From: Janthinobacterium sp. 64
GTDB taxonomy: Bacteria; Pseudomonadota; Gammaproteobacteria; Burkholderiales; Burkholderiaceae_D
Direction of reading: 5' to 3'
Length of the DNA stretch: 64,000 nt
Assembly: GCF_002813325.1 (NCBI RefSeq)
Contig: NZ_PHUG01000001.1
Location: 5,828,001 to 5,892,000 of the forward strand
The position numbers and the translations under genes were made by a program. Of this stretch, positions 43,839 through 53,348 are shown piece by piece. The first letter of the stretch is position 1; each line of letters starts with the position of its first letter. A model generated the notes under the pieces. That model made no database searches. It was not told the DNA's origin and was given only the letters and a program-made list of their open reading frames with translations.

Positions 43839-46800
43839 TTAGCGCACCGTCACCACGCTCTTGCCGCCAGACCCCGGCTGCACGAGGATGCGCGTGGCGA
43901 TGCGTTCCGTCATTTCCTGGACGTGCGAGATGACGCCCACCTTGCGTCCCATCGCTTGCAGGCCGTCGAGCGCATCCATGGCCACGCGCAGGGTTTCCGT
44001 GTCCAGGCTGCCGAAGCCTTCGTCGATGAACAGCGATTCCACGCGCACGCGGTTCGAGGACAGCGAGGCCAGCCCCAGCGCCAGGGCCAGCGAGACGAGG
44101 AACGATTCGCCGCCCGACAGCGAGTGCACGGAGCGCAGCTCGCCGCCCATGTCCTGGTCGCGCACCATCAGGCCCAGCGACGGCTTGTCCGGATTGTCGA
44201 TGCGTTCCAGTTGATAGCGGCGCGCCAGGTGGTTCAAATGCGCATTCGCATAGCCGAGCAGCACTTCCAAGGTGAATTGCTGCGCGTAGTTGCGAAATTT
44301 CTTGCCGTCGGCTGAGCCGATCAAGTCATCGAGGCTGGCCCAGCGCCGCTCGATGACGGCTTGCGCTTCGATTTGCGCCAGCATCGCTTGCGCGCTGTGG
44401 CGCCTGGCGTCGTCCTGCGCGATGGCCAGGCGCAAGCGCGTCGCTTCCTGGTTGGCCGCCTGGCGTTCCAGCAGCAGTGCGTCGAGCGCCGCCTGCAGCG
44501 CGGCCACGTCCATTTCCAGCGCTTCCGGCGGCTGCTGCACGTGCGCGGCCAGCTGCTGCCGGCGCTCGGCCAGCACGGAAACGGCCGCCGTGTGGCGGTC
44601 GGCGATCACTTGCAGGGCGTCGCGTTCGGCGCGCATGGCGTCCGGCGCGATGGCCAGGTGTGCGCGCAAGCCGGCCATGTCGGCGGGCGCATGATCAGGG
44701 TGGGCAAGCTGGAACTGGCGCAGCCAGTCGTGCAGGGTAGCGGTGGCGCCGTGTTCCTGTTCCCGCAAGGCGGCCAGGCGCTGCGCCAGCTGCGCGCACG
44801 CTTCGTCCAGGCGCGTGCGCTGCTGGCTGGCCGATTGCGCCGCCGCTTGCTGCTGCGCCAGCTGCTCTTTGGCAGTTGCGATGGCGCCTGCCAGCGCGCC
44901 TTCCACCTCGGTCACGGCTTGGCCCTGCCATAGCGCGTTGCGCTGCGCCTGCAGTGCCGTGCGCTGTTTGTCGGCGGCAGCAAAGGCGGCGTGGGCTTGT
45001 TGCGCCGTGTGCTGCGCCTTGCCGGCCGCCAGCAGCGCCGCTTCCAGCTGCGCGGCCAGGGTGGCCAGCGCGTGGCCGCGGTGGTCCTGGTCCGCCTGCT
45101 GTTTCAGCCATTGCCGGCTTTCCGTTTCACGCGCCGCGCGGAAGGCGGCCGGGCCGGCGCGCCAGCCCTCTTTCCATCCCTCGGCGCCGTCGGCGTCGGC
45201 AAACGCGCCATCGAGCTGCGCCAGCAAGCCATCGAGCGCGGCGCGCGCCGTCTCGCCCTTGTCGGCGTTGCCCGCTTGCTGCGCTTGCAGCTGCGCCAGC
45301 CGCGCTTGCGCATCGGCGACGGCGCTGGTGCAGCGCGCGTGCTCGCTGGCCGCCAGTTCGTGCGCCGCCTGCGCCTGCTCGCGCAGTGTACTGGCCTGGC
45401 GCAGCGCCGTTTCCTGCCCCGCCAGCGCCTGCAAGCCGGCCGCATTGGCTGCCAGCTGCTGCGTGAACCAGTCCGCGCGCTGGTTTGCCGGCGGCAGTTG
45501 CAGGGTGTCGGCATGCGGCTGCCACTGTGCATTCAGGCTGTCGATGATGGACGGCAGTGCAGATAATTCTTCGGCCGTCTGCGCCTGTTCGTGCAGATGG
45601 GCGGCCAGCGCCGCCTTGTGCGTGGCCAGGCGTTCCAGATTGCCGCGCGCCTGCGTGCGGCAAGCCAGCACATCATGCTGCAAGCTGGCCAGCATCGCCT
45701 GCAAGGCGTTGTCGGCGTGGCCAGCGTGGCTATATGGGTGTTCCAGCGCGCCGCAGACGGGGCAGGGCTGCTCATCCTCCAAGGTGGCCCGCAGCTGCTC
45801 GACGCTGGCCGCGCATGCCGCTTCCGCGCCCTTCAATGACTTTTCCGCCTGCGCCAGGCGCGCTTCCAGCAGCGCCGTTTGCGCCGCTTCCGCCGCCAAG
45901 GCCGTGCTTTCCGTTTGCGCGGCCTGCGCCAGCTGGGCTGCCTTCGCTTGCCAGTGCGCCAGCGCCTGCTGCTGGCGTGCCAGTTCGCTCCAGGTTTTTT
46001 CCGCGCTGCTCAAGATGCGCACGTGCGCCTCCAGCTGGCCGCGCTGTTCCTGCAGCCGCTGGCCATTGATGGCTTGCATGGCCGCCAGCGCCTCGCGCCG
46101 CTCGGTATCGCGCAGCGCCAGCGCGGCAGCGGCACCGTCCAGCGCCGCCCGCGCCGCGTGCGTGGCGTCCTGGGCCTGACGCACCTGGCGCGCAGATGCG
46201 GCCATACTGGCGTCGGCCGCATCGGCTTGCGCGGCCGCTTGCCCGGCCTGGGCAAACAATTGATCCCACAATTGCCACGATTGCGCCAGCGGCTGCCACT
46301 GCTGGTGCGACGCCAGCCACTGGCGGCCCGCTTCCTGCTCCGCCTGCGCGGCATGCTGGCGCTGTTGCAGTGTCTGCAGCGCGCTGCGCGCCGCCTCGTT
46401 GGCCTGGTCGGCGGCCAGGGCCCCATCTTGCGCCTGGCGGTGTGCGGGCAAGTGGGCTGCGATGCCGGCGTCGAGCGCCTTGGCCTGGTCGAGCAGGGGC
46501 GCCACGTCGCGCTGCGCCGCTTCCTTCGCCAGCAAGGCCGCCGCCGCCAGCTGCACGGCCTGCGCCAGTTGCGTCTCGCTGGCCACGGCTTGCGCCGCCT
46601 GCGCGCGCGACGCTTCCAAGGCCGCGCCCGTGCTGGCGATGTCGTTCGCCAGACGCGCCACGTCGTCGACGAGGGGCCGCGCCGGCTGCAGCAATTCCCA
46701 TTGCGCCAGCGCCGCGCGGCGCGCGTCGGCAGCGGCCCGTTCGGCATCCGCGCCGTCCAATGCCTCCTGCGCCGCCGCCACCTGGCTTTGCAGCTTGTGT

Positions 46801-47606
46801 GTCTCCTGGTGCCAGCGCTGCTGCAGTTCCAGCACGGCCTTGCGCAAGTCGATGGTGTGCAGGCTGGTTTCGGCCGCGCCGCACAGCGCTTCGGTCCCGG
46901 CGCGCTCTTCCGGCGACAGGGGGCGCTGGTCGGCCAGTTTTTCGCCCAGGCGCTCAAGCACCTGTTTTTCCTTCTTTGCCCGCTCGAAGGCGCGCATGGA
47001 AATGTCCGTATAGATGCTGCTGCCCGTCAGGGTTTCCAGCAACTCTCCCCGTTCATTGTCTTCCGTCTTCAGGAAGGTGGAAAACTCGTTCTGCGCCAGC
47101 AGCACGGCGCGCGTAAACTGGTCGAAGGACAGGCCGATGCGTTTTTCGATCTCGTCCTTGACTTCCGTCTTGGTGCCGCCGATGGGCTGCAGCGCGGGCA
47201 ACTGGTGCAAGCTCATGGCGGTCGCCTGCAGCGCGCCTTCCGCCTTGGTGCGCGAGCGGCGCACGCTCCAGCGCGCGCGGTATTGACCGCCGTCGTTGCC
47301 GACGAAGTCCACTTGCGCGTAGCCGTCCGGCGTGCCGCGGCGCAGCAGGGTGCGCGTATCCTGGGCGTTGACGGTTTCCTTGCCCACGTCGGGCAGGGCG
47401 CTGCCCCGGCCCAGCACTTTCAGCAAACGGGGCGTGGCGTCGTACAGGGCCAGGCACAGGGCGTCGAGCAGGGTGCTCTTGCCCGCGCCCGTGGGGCCGC
47501 TGATGGCGAACAGACCGCTTGATGCCAGCGGTTCCTGCTGGAAGTCGACTTCAAATTCGCCGGCCAGCGAGGCCAGGTTCTTACCGCTGATTTTCAGGAT
47601 TTTCAT
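43839..47606 (-). CDS. sbcC: Exonuclease SbcCD subunit C
   Basis: ATPase subunit of the SbcCD nuclease that opens hairpins and removes blocked DNA ends. 1255 residues: N-terminal Walker A in GPTGAGKSTLLDALCLALY, long coiled coils with the zinc hook CPVC near the middle, and C-terminal signature LSGGESFLVSLALALGL plus Walker B (ESLFIDEGFGSLD). It is longer than E. coli SbcC (1048), the extra length being in the alanine/glutamine-rich coiled coil. It lies 16 bases after sbcD. Confidence 0.95.
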   Translation of the reverse strand: MKILKISGKNLASLAGEFEVDFQQEPLASSGLFAISGPTGAGKSTLLDALCLALYDATPRLLKVLGRGSALPDVGKETVNAQDTRTLLRRGTPDGYAQVDFVGNDGGQYRARWSVRRSRTKAEGALQATAMSLHQLPALQPIGGTKTEVKDEIEKRIGLSFDQFTRAVLLAQNEFSTFLKTEDNERGELLETLTGSSIYTDISMRAFERAKKEKQVLERLGEKLADQRPLSPEERAGTEALCGAAETSLHTIDLRKAVLELQQRWHQETHKLQSQVAAAQEALDGADAERAAADARRAALAQWELLQPARPLVDDVARLANDIASTGAALEASRAQAAQAVASETQLAQAVQLAAAALLAKEAAQRDVAPLLDQAKALDAGIAAHLPAHRQAQDGALAADQANEAARSALQTLQQRQHAAQAEQEAGRQWLASHQQWQPLAQSWQLWDQLFAQAGQAAAQADAADASMAASARQVRQAQDATHAARAALDGAAAALALRDTERREALAAMQAINGQRLQEQRGQLEAHVRILSSAEKTWSELARQQQALAHWQAKAAQLAQAAQTESTALAAEAAQTALLEARLAQAEKSLKGAEAACAASVEQLRATLEDEQPCPVCGALEHPYSHAGHADNALQAMLASLQHDVLACRTQARGNLERLATHKAALAAHLHEQAQTAEELSALPSIIDSLNAQWQPHADTLQLPPANQRADWFTQQLAANAAGLQALAGQETALRQASTLREQAQAAHELAASEHARCTSAVADAQARLAQLQAQQAGNADKGETARAALDGLLAQLDGAFADADGAEGWKEGWRAGPAAFRAARETESRQWLKQQADQDHRGHALATLAAQLEAALLAAGKAQHTAQQAHAAFAAADKQRTALQAQRNALWQGQAVTEVEGALAGAIATAKEQLAQQQAAAQSASQQRTRLDEACAQLAQRLAALREQEHGATATLHDWLRQFQLAHPDHAPADMAGLRAHLAIAPDAMRAERDALQVIADRHTAAVSVLAERRQQLAAHVQQPPEALEMDVAALQAALDALLLERQAANQEATRLRLAIAQDDARRHSAQAMLAQIEAQAVIERRWASLDDLIGSADGKKFRNYAQQFTLEVLLGYANAHLNHLARRYQLERIDNPDKPSLGLMVRDQDMGGELRSVHSLSGGESFLVSLALALGLASLSSNRVRVESLFIDEGFGSLDTETLRVAMDALDGLQAMGRKVGVISHVQEMTERIATRILVQPGSGGKSVVTVR

Positions 47607-47622
47607 GGTTATTCAGGTGCGC

Positions 47623-48849
47623 TCAAGCGCCGGGCAGCAGCAGTTCGGCCAGGGCGGACAGTTGTTCGGGTGGTGCTTCCTTGCCGTATTTTTGCAGGTA
47701 CAGGCGGCGGAAGATGTCGTCGGGCTGCAGCTGACTTAACTGGTCGAGCGTCAGGTTCTCGGGCGCGTTGCTGCGCGCGGCGCTCGACGTTTCGATCTTT
47801 GCCAGGCGCACCGGTTTGCCGTCGAGCGCCGTTTCGATGCGCGTGCGCAGGCCAGGTTCCGGCGCATCGAGGCGCACGCGCACTTCCAGGAAGGGCTGCG
47901 CCTCGACCGGTGCGTCAGGCACGTCGAGGGCGGCCAGCTGCGCCAGCACTTCGTTGATCGCCGCCGGCGTGGCGGGCACGCGCAGCAAGGGCACGGTGCG
48001 CGGCACTTCGATGACGCGGACTTCGCGTAATTGCTCGCCGTCGATATTGAGGCACAGCACCTGGTGGCGGTAGTGTACTTCGGCAAACGACAGGGGGATC
48101 GGGCTGCCGCAATAGCGGATATGTTCTTGCCCGCCGACGGCCTGCGCCTTGTGCAAATGGCCCAGCGCCGCATACGCGATGGCGGCGTCAAAAATCCCCG
48201 ACGGCAGCATCTCGGTGCCGCCGATGACGATGCGGCGCTCGGAATCGTTGGACATTTCGCCGCCCACCATGTGGCAGTGGCCCATGGCAAGGATGGCTTG
48301 TCCGGGCTGGCGACGCGCCAGCGCCAGGTCCGTCAACTGGCGGTACAGCAGGGCGATGCCGCCCAGGTAGGCATCTTGCGTGTCGCCGGCGGGCAGCTTC
48401 GGCACGTCGCCGGGACGCAAAAAGGGCACGGCCAGGCACCAGGCCTGCACTTGCCCGTCGCTGCCGGTGAGCGGCAGCAGCAGGCGTTCCAGGTCGATAT
48501 TGCCATCGTCGCCGCGCAGCACATGGCCGATCACGTGCGTGCCGTGCGCGGCCAGCAGGGGGGCGGGCGCTTCGAGCCGTCCGGCCGAATCATGATTGCC
48601 GGCGACGACGATCAGCTGCAGCGCGGGCAGGCGCGCGCGCGCCTGCTGCAGGAAGACATATAACTGCTTTTGCGAGGCGGCCGACGGGTTGGCGTTATCG
48701 AACACGTCGCCGGCGACGAGCAGCACGTCGACGCGTTCGGCCACGAGCGTGTCGAGCAGCCATTCGAGGAAGCGCTGGTGTTCGTAACCCCGTTCATAGT
48801 TGTGCAGGGTCTGGCCCAGATGCCAGTCGGAAGTGTGCAGCAGGCGCAT
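47623..48849 (-). CDS. sbcD: Exonuclease SbcCD subunit D
   Basis: Mre11-type nuclease subunit, 408 residues. Metal-binding motifs in order: HTSDWHLGQTL, VAGDVFDNAN, VVAGNHDSAG, MGHCH and ALGHLHKAQ. It forms the catalytic partner of SbcC, encoded directly downstream on the same strand. The complex acts on DNA palindromes and hairpins. Confidence 0.96.
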   Translation of the reverse strand: MRLLHTSDWHLGQTLHNYERGYEHQRFLEWLLDTLVAERVDVLLVAGDVFDNANPSAASQKQLYVFLQQARARLPALQLIVVAGNHDSAGRLEAPAPLLAAHGTHVIGHVLRGDDGNIDLERLLLPLTGSDGQVQAWCLAVPFLRPGDVPKLPAGDTQDAYLGGIALLYRQLTDLALARRQPGQAILAMGHCHMVGGEMSNDSERRIVIGGTEMLPSGIFDAAIAYAALGHLHKAQAVGGQEHIRYCGSPIPLSFAEVHYRHQVLCLNIDGEQLREVRVIEVPRTVPLLRVPATPAAINEVLAQLAALDVPDAPVEAQPFLEVRVRLDAPEPGLRTRIETALDGKPVRLAKIETSSAARSNAPENLTLDQLSQLQPDDIFRRLYLQKYGKEAPPEQLSALAELLLPGA

Positions 48850-48897
48850 GGTGGGGCAAGGGTAGGGAGGACAGGCGCCAATATAGCAGGAATGATC

Positions 48898-48924
48898 GGG
48901 GTCAGACCCGTTGGGTCTGACCCC
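48898..48924. repeat. Inverted repeat ggggtcagaccc/gggtctgacccc
   Basis: A perfect twelve-base inverted repeat with a three-base centre between sbcD and the diguanylate cyclase gene. Shares its core with the palindrome at 2641. No T-run follows, although it might stabilise transcript ends. Confidence 0.65.
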
Positions 48925-48952
48925 AGCCTTCAGTTGGGCTTGCCCTAAACGA

Positions 48953-51900
48953 TTAAGCCGTCAATGCGCCGGCTCTGTACGTGTTACGTCCATCCTGCTT
49001 GGCCTGGTACAGCAGCACGTCGGCCCGCTGCAGCAGCACGGCCGGGGAAATGTCTTCGTCGCGGTAGAAGGCCAGGCCGATGCTGGCGGAAATGCGCACG
49101 GTGATGCCATCGAGTTCGAACGGCTGCTGCATGGCGGCGACGATTTTTTCCGCCAGCACGGCCGCATCGTCGGGACGGGTGATCTGTTCCATGATGATGG
49201 TGAATTCGTCGCCGCCCAGGCGGGCAACGATGTCGGTGGCGCGCATGGTGTGCGTCAGGCGCTGGGCGAACGCGCGCAGCAGGGCGTCGCCGGTGCCGTG
49301 GCCGTGCGTGTCGTTGACGGGTTTGAAACGGTCGATATCCATGTACATGACAGCCATCAGGTGCTGCTGCTGGCGGCTCGCGTGCATGGCGTCGCTGAGT
49401 TTTTGCTGGAAGCCGGCGCGGTTCGACAAACCGGTCAGCACATCGACCTGGGCCAGTTTCAGCAGGCGCTGTTTTTCGCGCTTTTGCACGGTGATATCCT
49501 GGCGCATCACGTGAAAGCCCACCACCTGCAGCTTGTCTTCGCCGATCTGCGGAATGTAGATCACTTCCATGCAGCGCTCGATGCCTTCCTTGTCGTCTTC
49601 TTCCTCGAAGCTCAACGTTTCGCCGGCCAGCACGCGCTCGATATACGGCGCCACCGTGCGGTAGCGCACCTCGCCGACGGTCTCGCGCACGCTCTTGCCC
49701 AGCACCTGCCGATCCGTCAGGCCGAATTCGCGCTCATAGGCGATGTTCAGGAAGCGGTAGACCTGGTCGGCGTCGATGTAGGCGATCATGGCCGGCAAGG
49801 TGTCGGCGATGGTGCGCAGGCGCGCTTCGCTTTCCAGCAGTGCCACTTCCGATTCGCGCAAGGTGGTGATGTCGTCCAGGGTGCCCACGTAGCCTTCGAT
49901 CTGGCCGTCGATGAGGATGGGGGCAATTTTGACGGAGGCCCAGACCTGCCTGCCGTCGGGTTGCAGGCAGCGCAAGGTCGACTGGAACGGCGCGTGGCTG
50001 CGCTTGAGCTGTTCCAGCGCCACGTGCATCAGCGGATAGTCGTCCGGGTGCAGGGCGCTGGTCCAGCCGGCGCCCAGGGCGGCCGCACGCGGCAGGCCCG
50101 TGATCGATTCGAAGGTGCGGTTGACGTAGGTGCAGCGGCGCTGGCGGTCCAGGCGCACCAGTCCGAGTGGCGAAGCGTCGTTGACGGCGGTCAGTTCGGC
50201 CTGTTTCTGGCGCAGTTCCAGTTCCTGCTGGCGGCGCTGCGAGACATCCTCGGCAATGCACAGGATGTGTTCGATCTGCTGGCGCTCGTCGAACACGGGC
50301 ACGGAGACGGCGTGCACATGGCGCAGGCTGCCGTCCGCCAGGCGCAAGGGCTTTTCCGTATGCTCGATGACGCCGCGCTCGGCCAGGATGGCACGGTCGT
50401 CCTCGGCATCGTGCAGGCCGAAGTCGGGCGGGAAGGCCTGGCAATCGGTCTTGCCGATGACGTCGGCGGCCAGGTGGCCGGTGATATCCTCGGCCGCCTT
50501 GTTCCACACTTCCATCTTGCCGAAGTTTTCCGGGCGCGCGCTTTTCACGTAGACGAGCACGGGCAAATGGTCGATCAGCGACTGCAGGAAGCTGCGGTTA
50601 TCCTGCAGCGCCAGTTCGTCGTGCTTGCGCGCGCTGATGTCGCGCGAAGTGACGGCCACGCCGTCGATGATGGGCACCACCTGGTGGCGCAGCCAGCGCG
50701 TGCCGCCCGACGCCAGCGGCAGCTCGAATTCGTCCTCCAGCGGCTGGCCCGTTTCCATCACCAGCACGAAGCGCTGGAAAAAACGCTCGCCGCGCAGCAG
50801 CGGCATCTGCTGCAGCACGCGCTGGCCCAGCAGTTCGGAGCGCGGCTTGCCCAGCATGTCGGCGGCCCGCTCGTTGACGTCGGCGAAGATGAAGTCTTCC
50901 GCCGGCTTGCCTGGCGCGGGGCGCCAGGCTTTCAGCAGCAGCACCGAGTCGAGGCTGCCGTGATGCGCCGCGCGCAGCAGCGCCTGCGTTTCCGTGGCCT
51001 GGCGGATGCTGCGGCGCAGCCGCGCACTCTGGCGCATCAGCAGGGCCGTAAAGCCGGCAATGAGCACGCTGGCGGCGAGCAGCGCGCCGACATACACCAG
51101 GCGGCGGTGTTCGAAGCGGGCCAGGGCGACGGCGCGGCTCACGCCCACCACGGCCAGCAGCGGGTAGCGCGGCAGTTCGCGGTAGCTGTAGATGCGCGCC
51201 GTCGTGTCGACGGGCGGCTCGATCAGCAGTTCTTCGGCGGCATGCTGGGGCGGCCCGGGCATGCGGAAGTCGATGCGGTCGCTGAGGATGCGCTGTTCGC
51301 CGACGCGCCCCACCGTCAGGCCGCTGTCGCGCGCCACCAGCATCAGCGCACCCCGTTCATCGAGGTCCAGGCGGTCGTAGTCGTCGACAAAATAAGTCGG
51401 GTCGACGTGGATGACGATGGCGCCGGCAAAGTGGCCCCGCGCATCGTTCAGGCGGCGCGCCAGGCGGATGGTCCAGCGCTTGCTGCTGGCATCGAGCATG
51501 GGCGTGTCGACCAGGGCCGTGTCGGATGCATTCGCGGCAAGCGCCCTGAAAAATGGCTGCGTGGCCAGGTTTTCCGGCAGATAGGCGTGGGCGCTGTCGA
51601 GCACATTGCCGTGCGCGTCGATGAGGGCGATCGGCAGTTCCAGCTTCGATGGCAGCACGCTGTCGAGCAGGCCCTGGCGGCGCGTGAATTCATTCAGGCG
51701 CAGGCTGCCATCCGATTCCTCGTATTTGAGCTTGAACAATTGCGTGGCGTGGTCCGTCTGGCGCAGGGTGAAACTGGTATGGTCGGCCAGGGTACGCGCC
51801 AGCGACTGGCTGACGGCCACGGCGTCGCGCACGGCATTGGCACGCTCCTGGCTTACCTGGTAAAAGACGGCCGTCCACAGCGCCAGCAGCAAGACGAGCG

Positions 51901-52054
51901 CGAACAGGGGCACCAGGCTGAGACGGTACAGGCGGCGGGCAAGGCGTTGCAGGGGTCTTGTTATCGCTATCACGGGCGCTTGCAGGCTAGGGTCATGGAA
52001 AAGGGGAGGGGCGGCGTGGCGCGCATGATAGCCGAAATCGGCTGCCTTGCGCAT
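48953..52054 (-). CDS. Membrane-bound diguanylate cyclase with several PAS domains
   Basis: Makes cyclic di-GMP. 1033 residues: two membrane segments (about 45-67 and 305-325) bounding a periplasmic dCache-like sensor, then about four PAS domains with PAC segments, then a GGDEF domain with the intact motif RLGGDEF (near 947). An RATD inhibitory site lies five residues before GGDEF, so product inhibition is likely. No EAL domain follows. It is transcribed alone. Signal unknown. Confidence 0.92.
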   Translation of the reverse strand: MRKAADFGYHARHAAPPLFHDPSLQAPVIAITRPLQRLARRLYRLSLVPLFALVLLLALWTAVFYQVSQERANAVRDAVAVSQSLARTLADHTSFTLRQTDHATQLFKLKYEESDGSLRLNEFTRRQGLLDSVLPSKLELPIALIDAHGNVLDSAHAYLPENLATQPFFRALAANASDTALVDTPMLDASSKRWTIRLARRLNDARGHFAGAIVIHVDPTYFVDDYDRLDLDERGALMLVARDSGLTVGRVGEQRILSDRIDFRMPGPPQHAAEELLIEPPVDTTARIYSYRELPRYPLLAVVGVSRAVALARFEHRRLVYVGALLAASVLIAGFTALLMRQSARLRRSIRQATETQALLRAAHHGSLDSVLLLKAWRPAPGKPAEDFIFADVNERAADMLGKPRSELLGQRVLQQMPLLRGERFFQRFVLVMETGQPLEDEFELPLASGGTRWLRHQVVPIIDGVAVTSRDISARKHDELALQDNRSFLQSLIDHLPVLVYVKSARPENFGKMEVWNKAAEDITGHLAADVIGKTDCQAFPPDFGLHDAEDDRAILAERGVIEHTEKPLRLADGSLRHVHAVSVPVFDERQQIEHILCIAEDVSQRRQQELELRQKQAELTAVNDASPLGLVRLDRQRRCTYVNRTFESITGLPRAAALGAGWTSALHPDDYPLMHVALEQLKRSHAPFQSTLRCLQPDGRQVWASVKIAPILIDGQIEGYVGTLDDITTLRESEVALLESEARLRTIADTLPAMIAYIDADQVYRFLNIAYEREFGLTDRQVLGKSVRETVGEVRYRTVAPYIERVLAGETLSFEEEDDKEGIERCMEVIYIPQIGEDKLQVVGFHVMRQDITVQKREKQRLLKLAQVDVLTGLSNRAGFQQKLSDAMHASRQQQHLMAVMYMDIDRFKPVNDTHGHGTGDALLRAFAQRLTHTMRATDIVARLGGDEFTIIMEQITRPDDAAVLAEKIVAAMQQPFELDGITVRISASIGLAFYRDEDISPAVLLQRADVLLYQAKQDGRNTYRAGALTA

Positions 52055-52252
52055 AAGCCAGTCGCCACGCCCATCGTCTGTTCGCGGTCTGTCGCTGGGC
52101 TTATTCTGCGTTAAATCAAGTATCCGTGGTGCCGCGCACGCTAAAAAAAGCGCGCCGGCGACGACACGGGCTGGCGGCGTGGCAGAAAAAGTACAATTGC
52201 GCCCCCATCCTCATTAAAATGGGCGCTTCTACCTCCCATATCGAAAGTTGTC

Positions 52253-52624
52253 ATGCAGAGTAAAAAGCCCGACGCAGCAAGACTGGACAAGATCGTGGCC
52301 GAAGCGCGCCGCGCCGCCGACCAGCGCGAGAGCGGCTACCGCGAACGCTCGCTGAAGATGTATCCATGGGTATGCGGCCGCTGCACGCGCGAATTCACGC
52401 GTGCCAACGTGCAGCAGCTGACGGTGCACCACCGCGACCACAACCACGACAACAATCCGCCGGACGGCAGCAACTGGGAACTGCTGTGCCTGTATTGCCA
52501 CGACAATGAGCACTCGCGCTACCTGGAAGCGGACCGTGGCGCCGGCCTGCTGTCGGCCGAGGTGGCGCCCGCCACGCACAATCCGTTCGCCGCGCTGGCT
52601 GGCCTGATCAAGAAGAAGGACTGA
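52253..52624 (+). CDS. yajD: YajD-like HNH nuclease family protein
   Basis: 123 residues, with a CxxC zinc pair (VCGRC) and an HNH-type segment (LTVHHRDHNHD, NWELLCLYCHDNEH). The length and layout match E. coli YajD, a small HNH protein of unknown biological role. It lies 21 bases before the response regulator gene, which could be co-transcribed. Confidence 0.85.
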   Translation: MQSKKPDAARLDKIVAEARRAADQRESGYRERSLKMYPWVCGRCTREFTRANVQQLTVHHRDHNHDNNPPDGSNWELLCLYCHDNEHSRYLEADRGAGLLSAEVAPATHNPFAALAGLIKKKD

Positions 52625-52645
52625 GCGGGCCGCGCCGCTTCCCCC

Positions 52646-53314
52646 ATGCGCATCTTGCTGACCGAAGACGACCCTCAACTGGGCCGCGCCACGCAGATCG
52701 GCCTGGAACAGGGCGGCCATGCCGTCGACTGGGTCACCAGCGCTGAACACGCGCACACGGCCGTGCGCCTGCACGACTATGGCTGCATCCTGCTCGACCT
52801 GGGCTTGCCGGGGCAGGATGGCATGCAGGCGCTGGGCATGCTGCGCGACAATGGCTACAGCGGCGCCGTGCTGATCGTCACGGCGCGCGACACGGTGGGC
52901 GAGCGCATCGCCGGCCTGGACGCGGGTGCCGACGACTTCATCGTGAAACCGTTCGACCTCGACGAGCTGGCCGCGCGCATCCGCAGCGCCTGCCGCCGCG
53001 CCGCCGGCCGCCTGCGCGAGCACCTCGTGCATGGCGAGCTGGTGCTCGACATCGCGGACCGGCAGGTAACGCAAGGGGGCAGGCCCGTGACCTTGACGGT
53101 CAAGGAGTTCCGCATCCTGCAATTGCTGCTGGAGCACGGCGGCCGGGTGCTGAGCCGGGAACAGCTGGAGAAAAACCTGTACAGCTGGGGGGATGAAGTG
53201 GAGAGCAATGCCGTGCAAGTGCATATCCACCACCTGCGCAAGAAGCTGGGGCGTGACCTGATACGCACCGTGCATGCGATCGGTTATTGCATCGACAAGC
53301 CGAAGGCGGCTTGA
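52646..53314 (+). CDS. OmpR-family response regulator, no kinase nearby
   Basis: 222 residues. Receiver domain with the acidic pair EDD (residues 7-9), phosphorylated D51 in LLDLGLPGQDG and IVKPFDLDEL; C-terminal winged helix with VLSREQLEKNLYSW and the VHIHHLRKKLG recognition helix. Similar to QseB/PmrA/TctD-type regulators. No histidine kinase gene is adjacent, as a convergent TonB receptor follows, so the partner must be elsewhere. Confidence 0.9.
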   Translation: MRILLTEDDPQLGRATQIGLEQGGHAVDWVTSAEHAHTAVRLHDYGCILLDLGLPGQDGMQALGMLRDNGYSGAVLIVTARDTVGERIAGLDAGADDFIVKPFDLDELAARIRSACRRAAGRLREHLVHGELVLDIADRQVTQGGRPVTLTVKEFRILQLLLEHGGRVLSREQLEKNLYSWGDEVESNAVQVHIHHLRKKLGRDLIRTVHAIGYCIDKPKAA

Positions 53315-53316
53315 CG

Positions 53317-53341
53317 AAAAAAAGGCGGCCCGCAGGCCGCC
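53317..53341 (-). terminator. Terminator of the second TonB receptor gene
   Basis: ggcggcc-tgcg-ggccgcc on the minus strand followed by seven T. The opposite strand lacks a T-run, so it mainly serves the receptor gene. Confidence 0.8.
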
Positions 53342-53348
53342 CCCTTGA

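Noticed and set aside
48911..52114. 1067-codon plus-strand frame
   Set aside because: Antisense of the diguanylate cyclase; the minus strand has GGDEF, PAS and membrane segments.
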